A DNA stretch of 64,000 bases. Origin: Candidatus Zymogenaceae bacterium. Its GTDB lineage: Bacteria > Desulfobacterota > Zymogenia > Zymogenales > Zymogenaceae. Position 1 is the first letter of the stretch; each line of letters opens with the position of its first letter. The stretch covers positions 1 to 64,000 of the forward strand of contig JAFGFE010000014.1 in NCBI GenBank assembly GCA_016931225.1, given 5' to 3'. Positions 55,631 to 64,000 of this stretch are shown here, in pieces. The position numbers were made by a program, and so were the translations under genes. Below the pieces are notes generated by a model that searched no databases, was not told where the DNA came from, and saw only the letters and a list, made by a program, of their open reading frames with translations.

Positions 55631-57316
55631 TTACAACTCCTCGTTGGACGTGAGCATCATTTCCTTGTGGCCCACTTGAAAGGGTTGAACCGTCTCGATC
55701 TCTTCCAAAATATCTTCGGGAAGCTCTTCAAAATACCTGTCCCGCATGATGACGACGACCCGACTATCCCGCTGGTAGTACGACGCCAGGTCCTCGGGGG
55801 TGTTGAACAGGTCGATGTATCGACCGGTGTAGAACATGTAGCCATACCAGATGAAGTCGTCGTCCGGGGAATACCCACCAAAGCCGTCCTCATCTTCCAG
55901 GTGGGCTGCGATATATTCCGAGATGGGTTTTGCCGATTTATACTCGTCGATCGGCGGCAATATTTTCAACTGGGTGTAGAGCATCACAACGCCCAGGGTC
56001 AATGCCAGGGCCACGGTCCACGCACGGCGCCGGTCCCGTGCCAGGGATACGATGAGCGCCGCAGTACAGACGCCTAAGAGCACCAGGGCGGGGACGGCCA
56101 TCGTTCGGATCATGTCGGCACCGACGCCGTGTTCCACGGCTTCGAGGTAGAGCGGCGAAAAGATCCCCCACGGATTTAACAGGAAGATCACGCAGCCGAC
56201 CACTGATACGGCGAGGCTGATGGAGATGATCCAGGCCGGCACCTTCACCCAGTACCACCCGTCAAGCACATCCTGAATCCACGCCCGAACCAGCCAGGCG
56301 GTGAGGACGGCGGCGGCGGGATAGAGCGGCATGATGTAGGGGGTGCGCTTGGAGTCGGACAGGGAAAAGAAAATGAGCACCGCGAAGAACCAGGTGAGGA
56401 AAAAGGACATGATCCCCTTGGGCATCTCGTCTCTGGTCTTAAACGCCCAGACCACCGATGCGGGAAAGATGAGTGAATAGGGGGCGAAATCGCCGAAGAA
56501 TATCCCGATGAAATAGTATATGGGCTCGTCGTGATTGAAGGCGCTGAAGAACCGCACGAAGTTCTGGCGGATCACCAGCTCGTAGAGATAGCCCTCCCCC
56601 CCGGCGGTGGAGGATGTGTGCGATCCCGCGGCGAGATACCACGGCAGGGCGATGGCCAGAAAGACGATCGGACCCAGAATCGGCTCCATCTTGAGTATCT
56701 TTTTTGGATCCCTCGTCACTGCAAGATACGCGATGATCACCACAGCGGGCACCACCGCGCCCACAAGGCCCTTGATGAGCACGGCACCCGCCGCCGCGGC
56801 GTATCCGAGGATGAAAAACAGGCGCTTCTTGCCTTTGTCGTCCAGGGATTCGAATCCGCGAAGGAACAAGTAGAGACAGAGGGTGATGAAGAAAAGGAGT
56901 GTCATATCCGCCTCCACCCATCGGGCCTGCCACATGATACGGGGAATGGTGGCGAAGATGAGCGCCGCGAGAAACGCCCACTCGTCCTCCATGACCCGCC
57001 GGGCCAGGCAAAAGACCACAAGCACCGTCAGCATCCCGAACAGGGCCGAGGGAAGGCGGGCGGCGGTCTCCGTGAGGCCCCCGGTTATGTAGGAGCTTCC
57101 GATGATCAACCAGTAATAGGGGGCGGGCTTCATTCCCAGAGGCTCGCCGTTTCGGGTGGGAACCGTATAGTCGCCGGACGCCATCATCTCCCTGGCGGCT
57201 TCCGCGAAGTTCGGCTCGTTCGGATTCCACAGATCCCTGACCCCCAGGCCCGGAAAATAGAGCGCCGTGCACAAGAGAGCAAGGATCAAAATATAGAAAT
57301 ACCATCGTTTTTCCAT
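55631..57316 (-). CDS. ArnT/PMT-like glycosyltransferase (GT83/GT39 type)
   Basis: A 561-residue inner-membrane protein with about 11 hydrophobic segments and a soluble C-terminal domain (about 465-561). The first periplasmic loop has WNPNEPNFAEAAREM, the place of the usual DEPxYAEIAREM motif; the catalytic-position acid is the Glu of NEP. Such enzymes transfer sugars from polyprenyl phosphate to lipid A, glycans or proteins at the periplasmic face. The Asp of the motif is replaced by Asn here. GAAGGAA precedes the ATG. It is 139 bases after a second, related gene. Confidence 0.82.
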   Translation of the reverse strand: MEKRWYFYILILALLCTALYFPGLGVRDLWNPNEPNFAEAAREMMASGDYTVPTRNGEPLGMKPAPYYWLIIGSSYITGGLTETAARLPSALFGMLTVLVVFCLARRVMEDEWAFLAALIFATIPRIMWQARWVEADMTLLFFITLCLYLFLRGFESLDDKGKKRLFFILGYAAAAGAVLIKGLVGAVVPAVVIIAYLAVTRDPKKILKMEPILGPIVFLAIALPWYLAAGSHTSSTAGGEGYLYELVIRQNFVRFFSAFNHDEPIYYFIGIFFGDFAPYSLIFPASVVWAFKTRDEMPKGIMSFFLTWFFAVLIFFSLSDSKRTPYIMPLYPAAAVLTAWLVRAWIQDVLDGWYWVKVPAWIISISLAVSVVGCVIFLLNPWGIFSPLYLEAVEHGVGADMIRTMAVPALVLLGVCTAALIVSLARDRRRAWTVALALTLGVVMLYTQLKILPPIDEYKSAKPISEYIAAHLEDEDGFGGYSPDDDFIWYGYMFYTGRYIDLFNTPEDLASYYQRDSRVVVIMRDRYFEELPEDILEEIETVQPFQVGHKEMMLTSNEEL

Positions 57317-57455
57317 GATGTGTTTCCTTCAATGAGTAATCAGACACCGGTAGAGCGTCTTGTTCCGGCACTATACACAATACAGGGAGATTTCTCAAGA
57401 TTTCTATTTCGAAGAACGATTCTCTTTTTGGGTAGAAGGATGAGAACAGTTATTG

Positions 57456-59180
57456 CTAAAATTTCAAGATCAAAAAAATTCCGTATATATCGATGGATGC
57501 CGGCTCCGGGAGTTTGTCGAGATAGCGATCATATTGATAGCCGTTCAGAAAGAGATAGACCGGTGTGGTTCGTGATTTTTCTTCGACGATCACGGGAAAC
57601 TCATCTATATCGATTACGCGATCCATCTGATCGTCATGGGCGAGCGCATATTTCAGCACACCGGGGTTGATATAGAAATAAATATCGTCTCTTTTGAGGT
57701 ACCATGCCGCAACGTATGCGGAATGCTTGTAGCCCAGGACCATCGCGTCCGGCTCGATGTTTTGGCAGTATTCGGTATAGAAACCATCCGGAATCTTGTG
57801 CTCCTTGACGACATCCGGAAAGATCAACGGGGATGAAACCAAAAGAAACAACGGGGCGAGGGCGAATGTAAAAACGGCGGTCTTCAACTTTTTCGCCCCG
57901 TATAACCGGATGAGAAGGATCATCCAGAGGCCGACACAGACGAAGGCCCCCACACGTTTGGGCAATTCATCTCGCGAGAAAAGCGCGAATTTCGGATCGT
58001 GTATGAAGAAGGAAACGATGAGGTAGAGCAGCGTTATCCACATGACCGCCCCCAGAAACGCCGTGCTGTAGGAAAAGGATTTGTTATGCCCGCTTTTGAT
58101 ATATGAGTGAAGGCCGATGGTAAAAAGTATCGCCACAGCCGGCAGCAGGGGAAGGATATAGGTTCCCAGCTTGCCGGAGGAGACGGAAAAGAACAGGAGC
58201 GGAAAGATGAGCCAGCACAGCGTGAATCGGAATATCGGCTTTGTGAAGTCTTCTCTTTTCACCCCTGAAATGACGGACGGCAGCAGGATGATCCACGGTG
58301 CCGTACCGCCTAATAGAATGGGGAGGTAGTACCAGAACGGCTCCGAATGAAGATTGGTGGAGGCGCTCCCCCCGACAAATCGCTCTATGTGAGAAGTCCA
58401 GATGAAGTAGTGCCAGAAGTCGCTGTTTGTGAGATGGATGAGAATGGACCAGGGCAGCGCGACGACGGCCGCCGCCACGAGGGGGATCCAAAATAGTTTC
58501 AAAAGTTCAATAAACCTGCGCTCCCATATCATGAAGGGTGTCACCGCAAGGACCACTATCACCAGCGCCACGAGACCCTTTGTGAGGAAGCCGAGTCCAA
58601 AAAAGACGCCGGCGAGGGAAAGGAAAAGAAGTTTCTTTGAGAACCTTTCCTGTTGATGCGAAAAGTAAAAAAAGGTGAGCGTCGCGGTGACGAAGAGGGT
58701 GAAAACCGTATCGGGTATGCAGGAGGTGCCCAGAACATAAACCATGCCGAACGTCAGGAAGATGACCGAAGCAAGAAGGCCGCCGTATCGATCTCCCGTT
58801 TTGCGCCGAACCAGGGAAAACAGCAGCAGACCGACAAGGCCCGCAGCCAGCGCGGAGGGGAAGCGGGCCGAAAAGCCGTTCACGCCGAAGACCTTCATGG
58901 CGATTGCGATCCACCAGAAACCCATGACCGGCTTTTCCAGGTAGCGAACACCGTCCAAATGGGCCGTGATCCAGTCACTGGAGTCGATCATCTCGCGGGC
59001 GATTTCAGCATACCGTGGTTCATCCGGGGAGATCATCGGACGAATGCCCAAGGGGGAAAAATAGACGATGACATAGAGGATGAGAGCGAGCAAGATGAGA
59101 GTCTTTTCTGATATCAATTTGGTCTTTTTCATCTTTACGGTTTTCATCTGATTACAAGATAGATACTTTTCCGGCATCAT
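57456..59180 (-). CDS. ArnT-like glycosyltransferase (GT83/GT39 type)
   Basis: A 574-residue inner-membrane protein with about 11-12 hydrophobic segments. The first loop has MISPDEPRYAEIAREM with the intact Asp-Glu pair, and TKGLVALVIV and SSGKLGTYILPLLP follow as in ArnT. The C-terminal part (about 470-574) is soluble and periplasmic. It should transfer a sugar, possibly aminoarabinose or another polyprenyl-linked sugar, to lipid A or another glycan. GAGGGGATCA lies before adjacent ATG codons. Its relative downstream differs in the motif, so the two probably have distinct acceptors. Confidence 0.88.
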   Translation of the reverse strand: MMPEKYLSCNQMKTVKMKKTKLISEKTLILLALILYVIVYFSPLGIRPMISPDEPRYAEIAREMIDSSDWITAHLDGVRYLEKPVMGFWWIAIAMKVFGVNGFSARFPSALAAGLVGLLLFSLVRRKTGDRYGGLLASVIFLTFGMVYVLGTSCIPDTVFTLFVTATLTFFYFSHQQERFSKKLLFLSLAGVFFGLGFLTKGLVALVIVVLAVTPFMIWERRFIELLKLFWIPLVAAAVVALPWSILIHLTNSDFWHYFIWTSHIERFVGGSASTNLHSEPFWYYLPILLGGTAPWIILLPSVISGVKREDFTKPIFRFTLCWLIFPLLFFSVSSGKLGTYILPLLPAVAILFTIGLHSYIKSGHNKSFSYSTAFLGAVMWITLLYLIVSFFIHDPKFALFSRDELPKRVGAFVCVGLWMILLIRLYGAKKLKTAVFTFALAPLFLLVSSPLIFPDVVKEHKIPDGFYTEYCQNIEPDAMVLGYKHSAYVAAWYLKRDDIYFYINPGVLKYALAHDDQMDRVIDIDEFPVIVEEKSRTTPVYLFLNGYQYDRYLDKLPEPASIDIYGIFLILKF

Positions 59181-59373
59181 TGATCCCCTCGTTTTTTTAT
59201 CGAGCCATGCATATGATCAATGCACAAAGAACGGCCAGGTTCGTTATGAGTATCAAGACATATACCAACGGGCAGCAGACAAGAGAGAATGTACATACAT
59301 TTAAGAGAGTCTCTTTTTTTGGGATTGTTCAACCGCCGGCACACTCGTGACGGAGTTGAGGATGCGCCGCCCG

Positions 59374-59985
59374 TCAGCGGATGAAACTATAATAATCCAG
59401 CAGCTCTTTTGCCAGGGGGATCAGTGCGATCAAGAGACACTGATACTCCGCCCTGAGGGACGGAAGGAGGAAGGAACGTACACGCGACCATTCACCATCC
59501 GGCTTTTCGCCTTTCAGGTGAAAGGATATTTTCGGAAACCAGCGAGGCACCCGTTCAAGGTATTCCGTATACGGCTCGCCGTACTTCTCCTGCAGGTGAT
59601 GTTCCTCGTATGCCACAACGATGTGGTACACGATGTATCCGTAGAAGATGCTGACCGGAACGAGCCACACCAGTTCCGACATCAGCACATATCCCGCAAG
59701 CAGCATGATATTGGAGATATATATCGGATTTCTCACATATGTGTAGGGGCCGGTCATCGTCAGGATTTTTGTCACCTTCAGGCGGTAATGCAGGTGAAGC
59801 TGGGCCCACAGGCGCAACAAGAACGCCGCGATGACAAGCGCCAGGCCGAAGATAAAAACACTATAGTGCTCGTGCTCGTTCCATATGCAAAAAAAGGCGA
59901 ACACGTATGGAAGTGTCATCAAGACTCCGCGGAGCTTGTACCAGGCATACAGAAAGTCTCCTTCGAATTTTTCCAGATTACGCAT
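59374..59985 (-). CDS. ICMT/PEMT-like membrane methyltransferase
   Basis: A 203-residue membrane protein with about four hydrophobic segments. GPYTYVRNPIYISNIMLLAG (about 112-131) and the later EEHHLQEKYGEPYTEYLERV with VPRWFP match the isoprenylcysteine carboxyl methyltransferase / phospholipid methyltransferase family, where these residues bind S-adenosylmethionine. The substrate may be a lipid or an isoprenoid. ATG 59985 follows AAGGAGA; the frame is open to 60072. It is next to two ArnT-like enzymes, so envelope lipid modification is a reasonable guess. Confidence 0.8.
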   Translation of the reverse strand: MRNLEKFEGDFLYAWYKLRGVLMTLPYVFAFFCIWNEHEHYSVFIFGLALVIAAFLLRLWAQLHLHYRLKVTKILTMTGPYTYVRNPIYISNIMLLAGYVLMSELVWLVPVSIFYGYIVYHIVVAYEEHHLQEKYGEPYTEYLERVPRWFPKISFHLKGEKPDGEWSRVRSFLLPSLRAEYQCLLIALIPLAKELLDYYSFIR

Positions 59986-60117
59986 CGAACCATCTCCTTT
60001 TCTCTCATCTATTCGAGTTTTTCGATGAGGTGTATTGTTACCATCGCAATGATAGATGATCAACCTTACCAAAACCTGAAATATCCGTTAGAAGATGTTT
60101 AGAAAGAGCATGGCGTA

Positions 60118-60146
60118 TTGTTTTTTATATTCCGGAGACATATAAT
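60118..60146 (+). promoter_or_regulatory. promoter of the OmpR-type two-component operon
   Basis: TTGTTT (60118-60123), a 17-base spacer and TATAAT (60141-60146), 45 bases before the GTG start. Confidence 0.55.
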
Positions 60147-60190
60147 TAAAAACATCACCACGGATTTTAGGAACATCGGGGAGGTGTGGA

Positions 60191-60874
60191 GTGAAAGTGC
60201 TTCTTATTGAAGACGACGAGACGATCGCCTCATTTATCGTCAAGGGGATAAAAGAGTGCGGGTACCTTGTCGAGCACGCAACGCGCGGCGATGACGGTCT
60301 TGATCTTGCACTGAACGAATCCTATGATATCGCGATTATTGACATCATGCTCCCAAGGCGTGACGGCCTGTCCATCATACGTGAAATGCGCAAAAAGAAT
60401 ATTTTGACCCCGGTTATCATCCTGAGCGCCCGGGGCACCGTGGAGAACCGGGTACAGGGCCTGAGAATCGGCGCCGACGACTATCTCACCAAGCCGTTCT
60501 CAATATCGGAGCTGATCGCCCGCATACAGGCGCTGCTGCGGCGGGCGTCCGGCATGGCGGGTCCCACCGTCCTGACGGCGGGCGATCTCACGATGAATCT
60601 TGAAACACGGGTCGTCACCAGAGACGGTATGCCTGTTGAATTGAAACCGAAGGAGTTCGCCCTGCTGGAGTTTTTAATGTACAACAGGTCCCGGGTTGTT
60701 TCGAAAAAAATGATCATGGATCATGTGTGGGATTATGCCGTCGGAATAGGGGCGAATGTTATCGAGTCGCATATATCGCGTCTGAGAAGCAAAATAGATC
60801 GAGACGAAGAAAAAAAATTGATTCACACGGTACCGGGTGTCGGGTATGTTTTTGAAGAGAGAAATCTTGAATAA
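60191..60874 (+). CDS. OmpR/PhoB-type response regulator
   Basis: A 227-residue regulator. The receiver domain has Glu7-Asp8-Asp9, phospho-acceptor Asp51 in IIDIMLPRRDG and Lys in LTKPFS. The C-terminal winged helix has LKPKEFALLEFLMYNRSRVV and VIESHISRLRSKID. The start is GTG with GGGGAGG upstream. The kinase gene overlaps its end by 29 bases, so they form one operon and a cognate pair. The C-terminal VHTVPGVGYVFE motif is complete. Confidence 0.93.
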   Translation: MKVLLIEDDETIASFIVKGIKECGYLVEHATRGDDGLDLALNESYDIAIIDIMLPRRDGLSIIREMRKKNILTPVIILSARGTVENRVQGLRIGADDYLTKPFSISELIARIQALLRRASGMAGPTVLTAGDLTMNLETRVVTRDGMPVELKPKEFALLEFLMYNRSRVVSKKMIMDHVWDYAVGIGANVIESHISRLRSKIDRDEEKKLIHTVPGVGYVFEERNLE

Positions 60875-62276
60875 GAGAACGGTCTCCTTTCGAATGACGG
60901 TTCTCTTTGTGACGATATTTTTCCTTGCACTTGTGACGGTGTTACTTCTTATGTATATCGCCATGTCTCGTACCACCCAGATGATCGTGGACGATCTTCT
61001 GAGTCTTGAGGCGGGTGAGTTTGAAGTGATTTACAAAATGAGAGGGATTGACGGTTTGAGGGACATGCTCATTGCCGAATCGGCATCAGAGGGAACGGAA
61101 AACACGTTTTATATTATTCTATCGCCGGATATGGAGGTCCTTATTTCGACTGATACGACGTCATTTGAACATATCATCGAGGATGACCGGATACCGATGG
61201 AGTTTCTCGCGGGGATACAACCGGGAGAGGAACGATTCGTAACCCTCTATAATGAGCCGAAACGGGAATATGTCAGATTGTATATGAAGAAATATGACGA
61301 CGGGATAGTCCTGGAGATGGGAGAGACCATGTGGGCGGAACGGATGTTGGTTCAAATGATACGAAATATTTTTCTCATATCATCTCTGTCTATTCTTTTT
61401 GTCGGAACGATTGTGTTCTGGAATATCATGAAGCGAACGATGAAGGGTGTCAATGAAATTACCACAACGGTTTCAAACATCGGCCGAGATGATCTTGTCT
61501 CCCGGGTTCCGCTGGCACACAGGGGAGCGGAAATCGACAACCTGGCCGAGGCATTCAACCGAATGCTGGAGCGGATAGCGGTGCTCATCGGTGAAATGCA
61601 GGACATAACCAACAATGTCGCTCATTATTTGCGTACACCGATAGCCCGTATACGAGGTACGGCTGAAACCGTCTATTTCAATGAAGACTCCGTCATAGAG
61701 GAGAAAGACTCCATCGGTGCGATCATCCAGGAATGCGATCGTCTCACGATGATGATTCAGGTCATGCTGGAAATCGCCTCGATCGAGTCCGCAACGGGAG
61801 GAAATTTCGAAGGTCCGATTGATGTGAATGTCATTCTTGAGGAGATATTTGATCTCTTTCTGCCGTTGGCCGAAAGTAATGATATACGGTTTGAACATGA
61901 GTATTCGGGAGAGAAACTTACTATCTTGGGTAATTCGACCATGCTATTGGGTGCGGTGGCGAATCTCGTCGACAATGCCGTAAAATTTACGCCGCCGAAT
62001 GGTTCGGTGATTGTCAGATCCCGTATGGTTGACGGGATGGCTGAAATATCTGTTTCGGATACAGGCAATGGCATCTCCCGTGAGGACAGGCCCCATATTT
62101 TCGAGAAATTTTACCGGGGCGGCGACGTGGGGGATACTGTCGGGAACGGTCTGGGACTTTCTTTCGTTCAGGCTGTGGCCCGCAGATATAACGGTATGGT
62201 GCGTATCGACGATACAGAAGCAACGGGCACAACATTTACGCTGGTGTTTCCCTTACTAACGGAGCACGAGGAATGA
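60846..62276 (+). CDS. HAMP-containing sensor histidine kinase
   Basis: A 476-residue inner-membrane kinase. TM1 (about 17-40) and TM2 (about 175-195) bracket a periplasmic sensor domain of about 130 residues. HAMP follows (195-250). The HisKA box NVAHYLRTPIARIRG places the phospho-acceptor at His260; Tyr-Leu replaces the more usual Glu-Leu after His. The HATPase has NLVDNAVKFT, DTGNGI and GNGLGLSFVQ. The start may be ATG 60846 (inside the regulator gene) or an internal TTG; none has a strong site. Its position next to envelope-modifying genes suggests an envelope stress signal. Confidence 0.9.
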   Translation: MFLKREILNKRTVSFRMTVLFVTIFFLALVTVLLLMYIAMSRTTQMIVDDLLSLEAGEFEVIYKMRGIDGLRDMLIAESASEGTENTFYIILSPDMEVLISTDTTSFEHIIEDDRIPMEFLAGIQPGEERFVTLYNEPKREYVRLYMKKYDDGIVLEMGETMWAERMLVQMIRNIFLISSLSILFVGTIVFWNIMKRTMKGVNEITTTVSNIGRDDLVSRVPLAHRGAEIDNLAEAFNRMLERIAVLIGEMQDITNNVAHYLRTPIARIRGTAETVYFNEDSVIEEKDSIGAIIQECDRLTMMIQVMLEIASIESATGGNFEGPIDVNVILEEIFDLFLPLAESNDIRFEHEYSGEKLTILGNSTMLLGAVANLVDNAVKFTPPNGSVIVRSRMVDGMAEISVSDTGNGISREDRPHIFEKFYRGGDVGDTVGNGLGLSFVQAVARRYNGMVRIDDTEATGTTFTLVFPLLTEHEE

Positions 62277-62431
62277 TGGACGCTTTTATTCAACGGAAGA
62301 AGTATGCGCCGAATAAGAAAATGAATGAAGCCGTAACCCCGCGGTACGTGCACGCCATCCACCGGGTGTATTGTGCATCTGACGAGAAACAGAGGCAGTA
62401 TTAGAAAACACAGATACATAACGAGCGAACC

Positions 62432-62680
62432 ATGAACGAACAGACTCGCAATATACTCAATCTCTGGGGTAACCCTTTTTATGTTGATTGGAGTGATCCG
62501 TTTGGAGATGTAGACGCGCTCAAGATTTTTGCGGATTTTGTTGATCATTCCTCGCATGATGAATTTCCAGATATCATGTGTGCCATTGAAGAAGTCGTCC
62601 GGCACAATATCCCAAAGGATACACAGCGATATATGGATACCGTGGAGTTGGCGACAATGATGTATCGGCTGCTCCCGTAA
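62432..62680 (+). CDS. hypothetical protein, 82 aa
   Basis: A small acidic soluble protein (MNEQTRNILNLWGNPFYVDW at the start) with no signal or membrane segment and no recognised family. Its Trp/Phe-rich first 25 residues and helical remainder suggest a folded domain. The Shine-Dalgarno site is weak. It lies 155 bases after the kinase gene on the same strand, so it may be part of that transcript. It could also be a false ORF, though base use is like that of the neighbours. Confidence 0.45.
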   Translation: MNEQTRNILNLWGNPFYVDWSDPFGDVDALKIFADFVDHSSHDEFPDIMCAIEEVVRHNIPKDTQRYMDTVELATMMYRLLP

Positions 62681-62879
62681 AGCAGGAAAATGTATTAATC
62701 TGGGATGATCTGATTGAATAGAAATTATAAAGGGTGCGTCGTCATCCATTGACGGGGGATCGGTGAGAGAACTATGAAATTTTTTATTTTTTTCATCAAA
62801 AATAAGCATATTATTTTGCTAACGTGAACGGATGTGCTGTTTGTCTTGCGTAAAATCACTTGAAGAAAGGAGGAGCATT

Positions 62880-63407
62880 ATGCTTTACAAACACATGATC
62901 CCGGCAGTGCTGGTTCTCATGATAGTTGGTCTCGCAATCGGCTGCGGGGGACCGGCGACACAACCGGAGGAGGGTACCACTGAGTCAATTTCTCAGGGTG
63001 AAGAAGGGGCGTTGGAATCAAGCATGGAGATGAAGCATGATCTGATGAAGACGTACATCGATTCAACGGAGGAGACTCTCGCAAAGCTTGACGACATGAT
63101 CAAAACGAAAAAAGAGGAAGCTGCCCAGCTGGAGGAGGACGCCCGTATCACGATGGAACAGCACCTGGAGCTGATACAGGAGAAGCGGGACAAGGTGGAC
63201 ACGCTTCTGAACGAAATGAAATACGACCTGGATGAATTGATGGCTGCCATCAAAGGCAAGGAAACCGAAGCGGTCGGTGAAGTGGAGGACACTTTCTATT
63301 CCGAATTCGAGAAAAAAAAGGAAGCCCTGGAAAAAGCGATAACTGAATTGGAAGATGTCTACAAAGAGGTATTCCCTGAAAAAGATGAGGGCATGACATC
63401 TGAGTAA
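62880..63407 (+). CDS. coiled-coil lipoprotein
   Basis: A 175-residue protein. The signal peptide ends in the lipobox AIGC (Cys22), followed by a Gly/Pro/Glu linker and a long charged helix (about 50-165) with heptad-like Leu/Ile/Met spacing (DLMKTYIDSTEETLAKLDDM, LEKAITELEDVYKEVF). A coiled coil anchored to a membrane and reaching into the periplasm is likely. I do not recognise a named family. ATG 62880 follows AAGGAGG; the open frame to 62832 is rejected. A terminator lies 65 bases after the stop. Confidence 0.75.
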   Translation: MLYKHMIPAVLVLMIVGLAIGCGGPATQPEEGTTESISQGEEGALESSMEMKHDLMKTYIDSTEETLAKLDDMIKTKKEEAAQLEEDARITMEQHLELIQEKRDKVDTLLNEMKYDLDELMAAIKGKETEAVGEVEDTFYSEFEKKKEALEKAITELEDVYKEVFPEKDEGMTSE

Positions 63408-63472
63408 CCACTGTCGAAAGTTCCATGACATTCAACAGCGGACTGTATTGATAACATGTTAGCTTTCATGGG

Positions 63473-63515
63473 AGGGCGCCCGGAGATATAATGTTTCATT
63501 CCGGGCGCCTTTATT
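63473..63515 (+). terminator. intrinsic terminator of the coiled-coil lipoprotein gene
   Basis: The stem GGCGCCCGGA/TCCGGGCGCC closes a 15-base loop and is followed by TTTATTG, a modest T run. The rest of 63408-63711 holds no gene that I can support. Confidence 0.6.
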
Positions 63516-63711
63516 GTATGGGTGTGCGGGCATTCGGAGATATTTTTATTAGGCAATCACGTATACGGAGATCACCGCCGTCACTCATTACACATGTTCC
63601 ATCTGGATGGTTTTTTCGGGTGCCGTACCTTTTCCTTTTCGGTTGTTTTTTTATCCGTTTGATGTTTAAATGTACCATTTTAGATACCATGATGAGAAAG
63701 GGAGGGTGAGC

Positions 63712-64000
63712 ATGTCACCTGATGCCGTTTCGCTGTCGGTGGTGGTGCCCCTGTTCAACGAACAGGACGTCATCGAGAAGCTGTACGAAGAAATCGCCCG
63801 TGCGGTGGAGCCGATGAAGCGAACCTGGGAGATTGTCTTCATCAACGACGGCAGCACCGACGACACCCTCAATCGCGTACTGGATGTGGCCGGACGGGAT
63901 GATCGGGTGGTGGTGGTCGACCTGATGGGGAATTTCGGGCAGACTGCGGCCCTGTCCGCCGGGTTCGACTGCGCCCGTGGGGATATCATCGTCGCCATGG
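63712..64000 (+). CDS. GT2 family glycosyltransferase (DPM1/ArnC/GtrB-like), 5' part
   Basis: Only 96 residues lie in the window; the frame is open at the right edge. SVVVPLFNEQDVIEKL, the VFINDGSTDDT nucleotide-sugar motif and LMGNFGQTAALSAGFDCARG match the polyprenyl-phosphate sugar transferases such as ArnC, DPM1 and GtrB. These make the lipid-linked sugar donors used by ArnT-like enzymes, two of which are encoded at 55631-59180. GGAGGG lies before ATG 63712. The metal-binding Asp motif and membrane segments would be beyond the window. Confidence 0.88.
   Translation, partial: MSPDAVSLSVVVPLFNEQDVIEKLYEEIARAVEPMKRTWEIVFINDGSTDDTLNRVLDVAGRDDRVVVVDLMGNFGQTAALSAGFDCARGDIIVAM

Noticed and set aside
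59299-59322. AAGAGAGTCTCTT followed by T as a terminator
   Set aside because: The stem is short with almost no loop, and the T run is on the strand opposite to both flanking genes.

Overview
The window reads as chromosome of a Gram-negative bacterium of moderate-to-high G+C. It shows many lipoprotein and Tat/Sec export signals, ArnT-like glycosyltransferases, FeoB-type ferrous iron uptake, a selenocysteine peroxiredoxin and several sugar-use clusters. The selenoprotein, the Feo systems and the acetolactate decarboxylase suit an anaerobic or microaerobic life. A Desulfobacterota (deltaproteobacterial) or neighbouring lineage is my best guess, but the window holds no rRNA or other marker that would fix it.

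Left part (0-15 kb): small unknown proteins; an acyl-CoA synthetase; a GPH-type sugar symporter followed by a Gfo/Idh/MocA dehydrogenase; a tandem family of secreted EF-hand proteins with duplicated terminators; a TPR lipoprotein; a peroxiredoxin whose peroxidatic residue is encoded by TGA with a SECIS-like hairpin; a two-gene operon of a degenerate Rieske Tat protein and a WG-repeat protein; a V4R-like sensor protein; and a candidate Fur-controlled small RNA.

Metal island (15-29 kb): a FetAB-like exporter; a feo cluster of a DtxR-FeoA fusion, feoA, feoB and a FeoB-associated Cys-rich peptide; a DUF1007/NicO metal transport pair; Lon; and a second feo cluster of a Fur-FeoA fusion and feoB. 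Four copies of one palindrome (TTAG-N6-CTAA) lie before both fusion regulators and both feoB genes. This suggests one iron regulon run by two unlike regulators that each carry a FeoA domain.

Sugar region (29-48 kb): a GH32/43-like beta-propeller enzyme; a Gfo/Idh oxidoreductase fused to an SCP2 domain; an AT-rich island with an AIPR defence gene broken at an A8 tract; a DUF1805 protein; a patatin phospholipase; then a leftward pentose/deoxysugar cluster (GPH transporter, glycosidase remnant, class II aldolase/epimerase, fucose/arabinose isomerase-like protein, MFS transporter). It also holds a secreted transglutaminase-like protein and a leftward operon of FGGY kinase, URO-D-family protein and GH116 glucosidase behind a perfect palindromic operator.

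Right part (48-64 kb): a NarL-type response regulator overlapping tail-to-tail with a histidine kinase carrying about ten PAS domains; a lipoprotein acetolactate decarboxylase; a DMT transporter; two ArnT-like glycosyltransferases; an ICMT-like methyltransferase; an OmpR/HAMP-kinase two-component system; a coiled-coil lipoprotein; and the start of a GT2 glycosyltransferase. These last genes suggest envelope glycan or lipid modification. No rRNA, tRNA, CRISPR array or insertion sequence was recognised.
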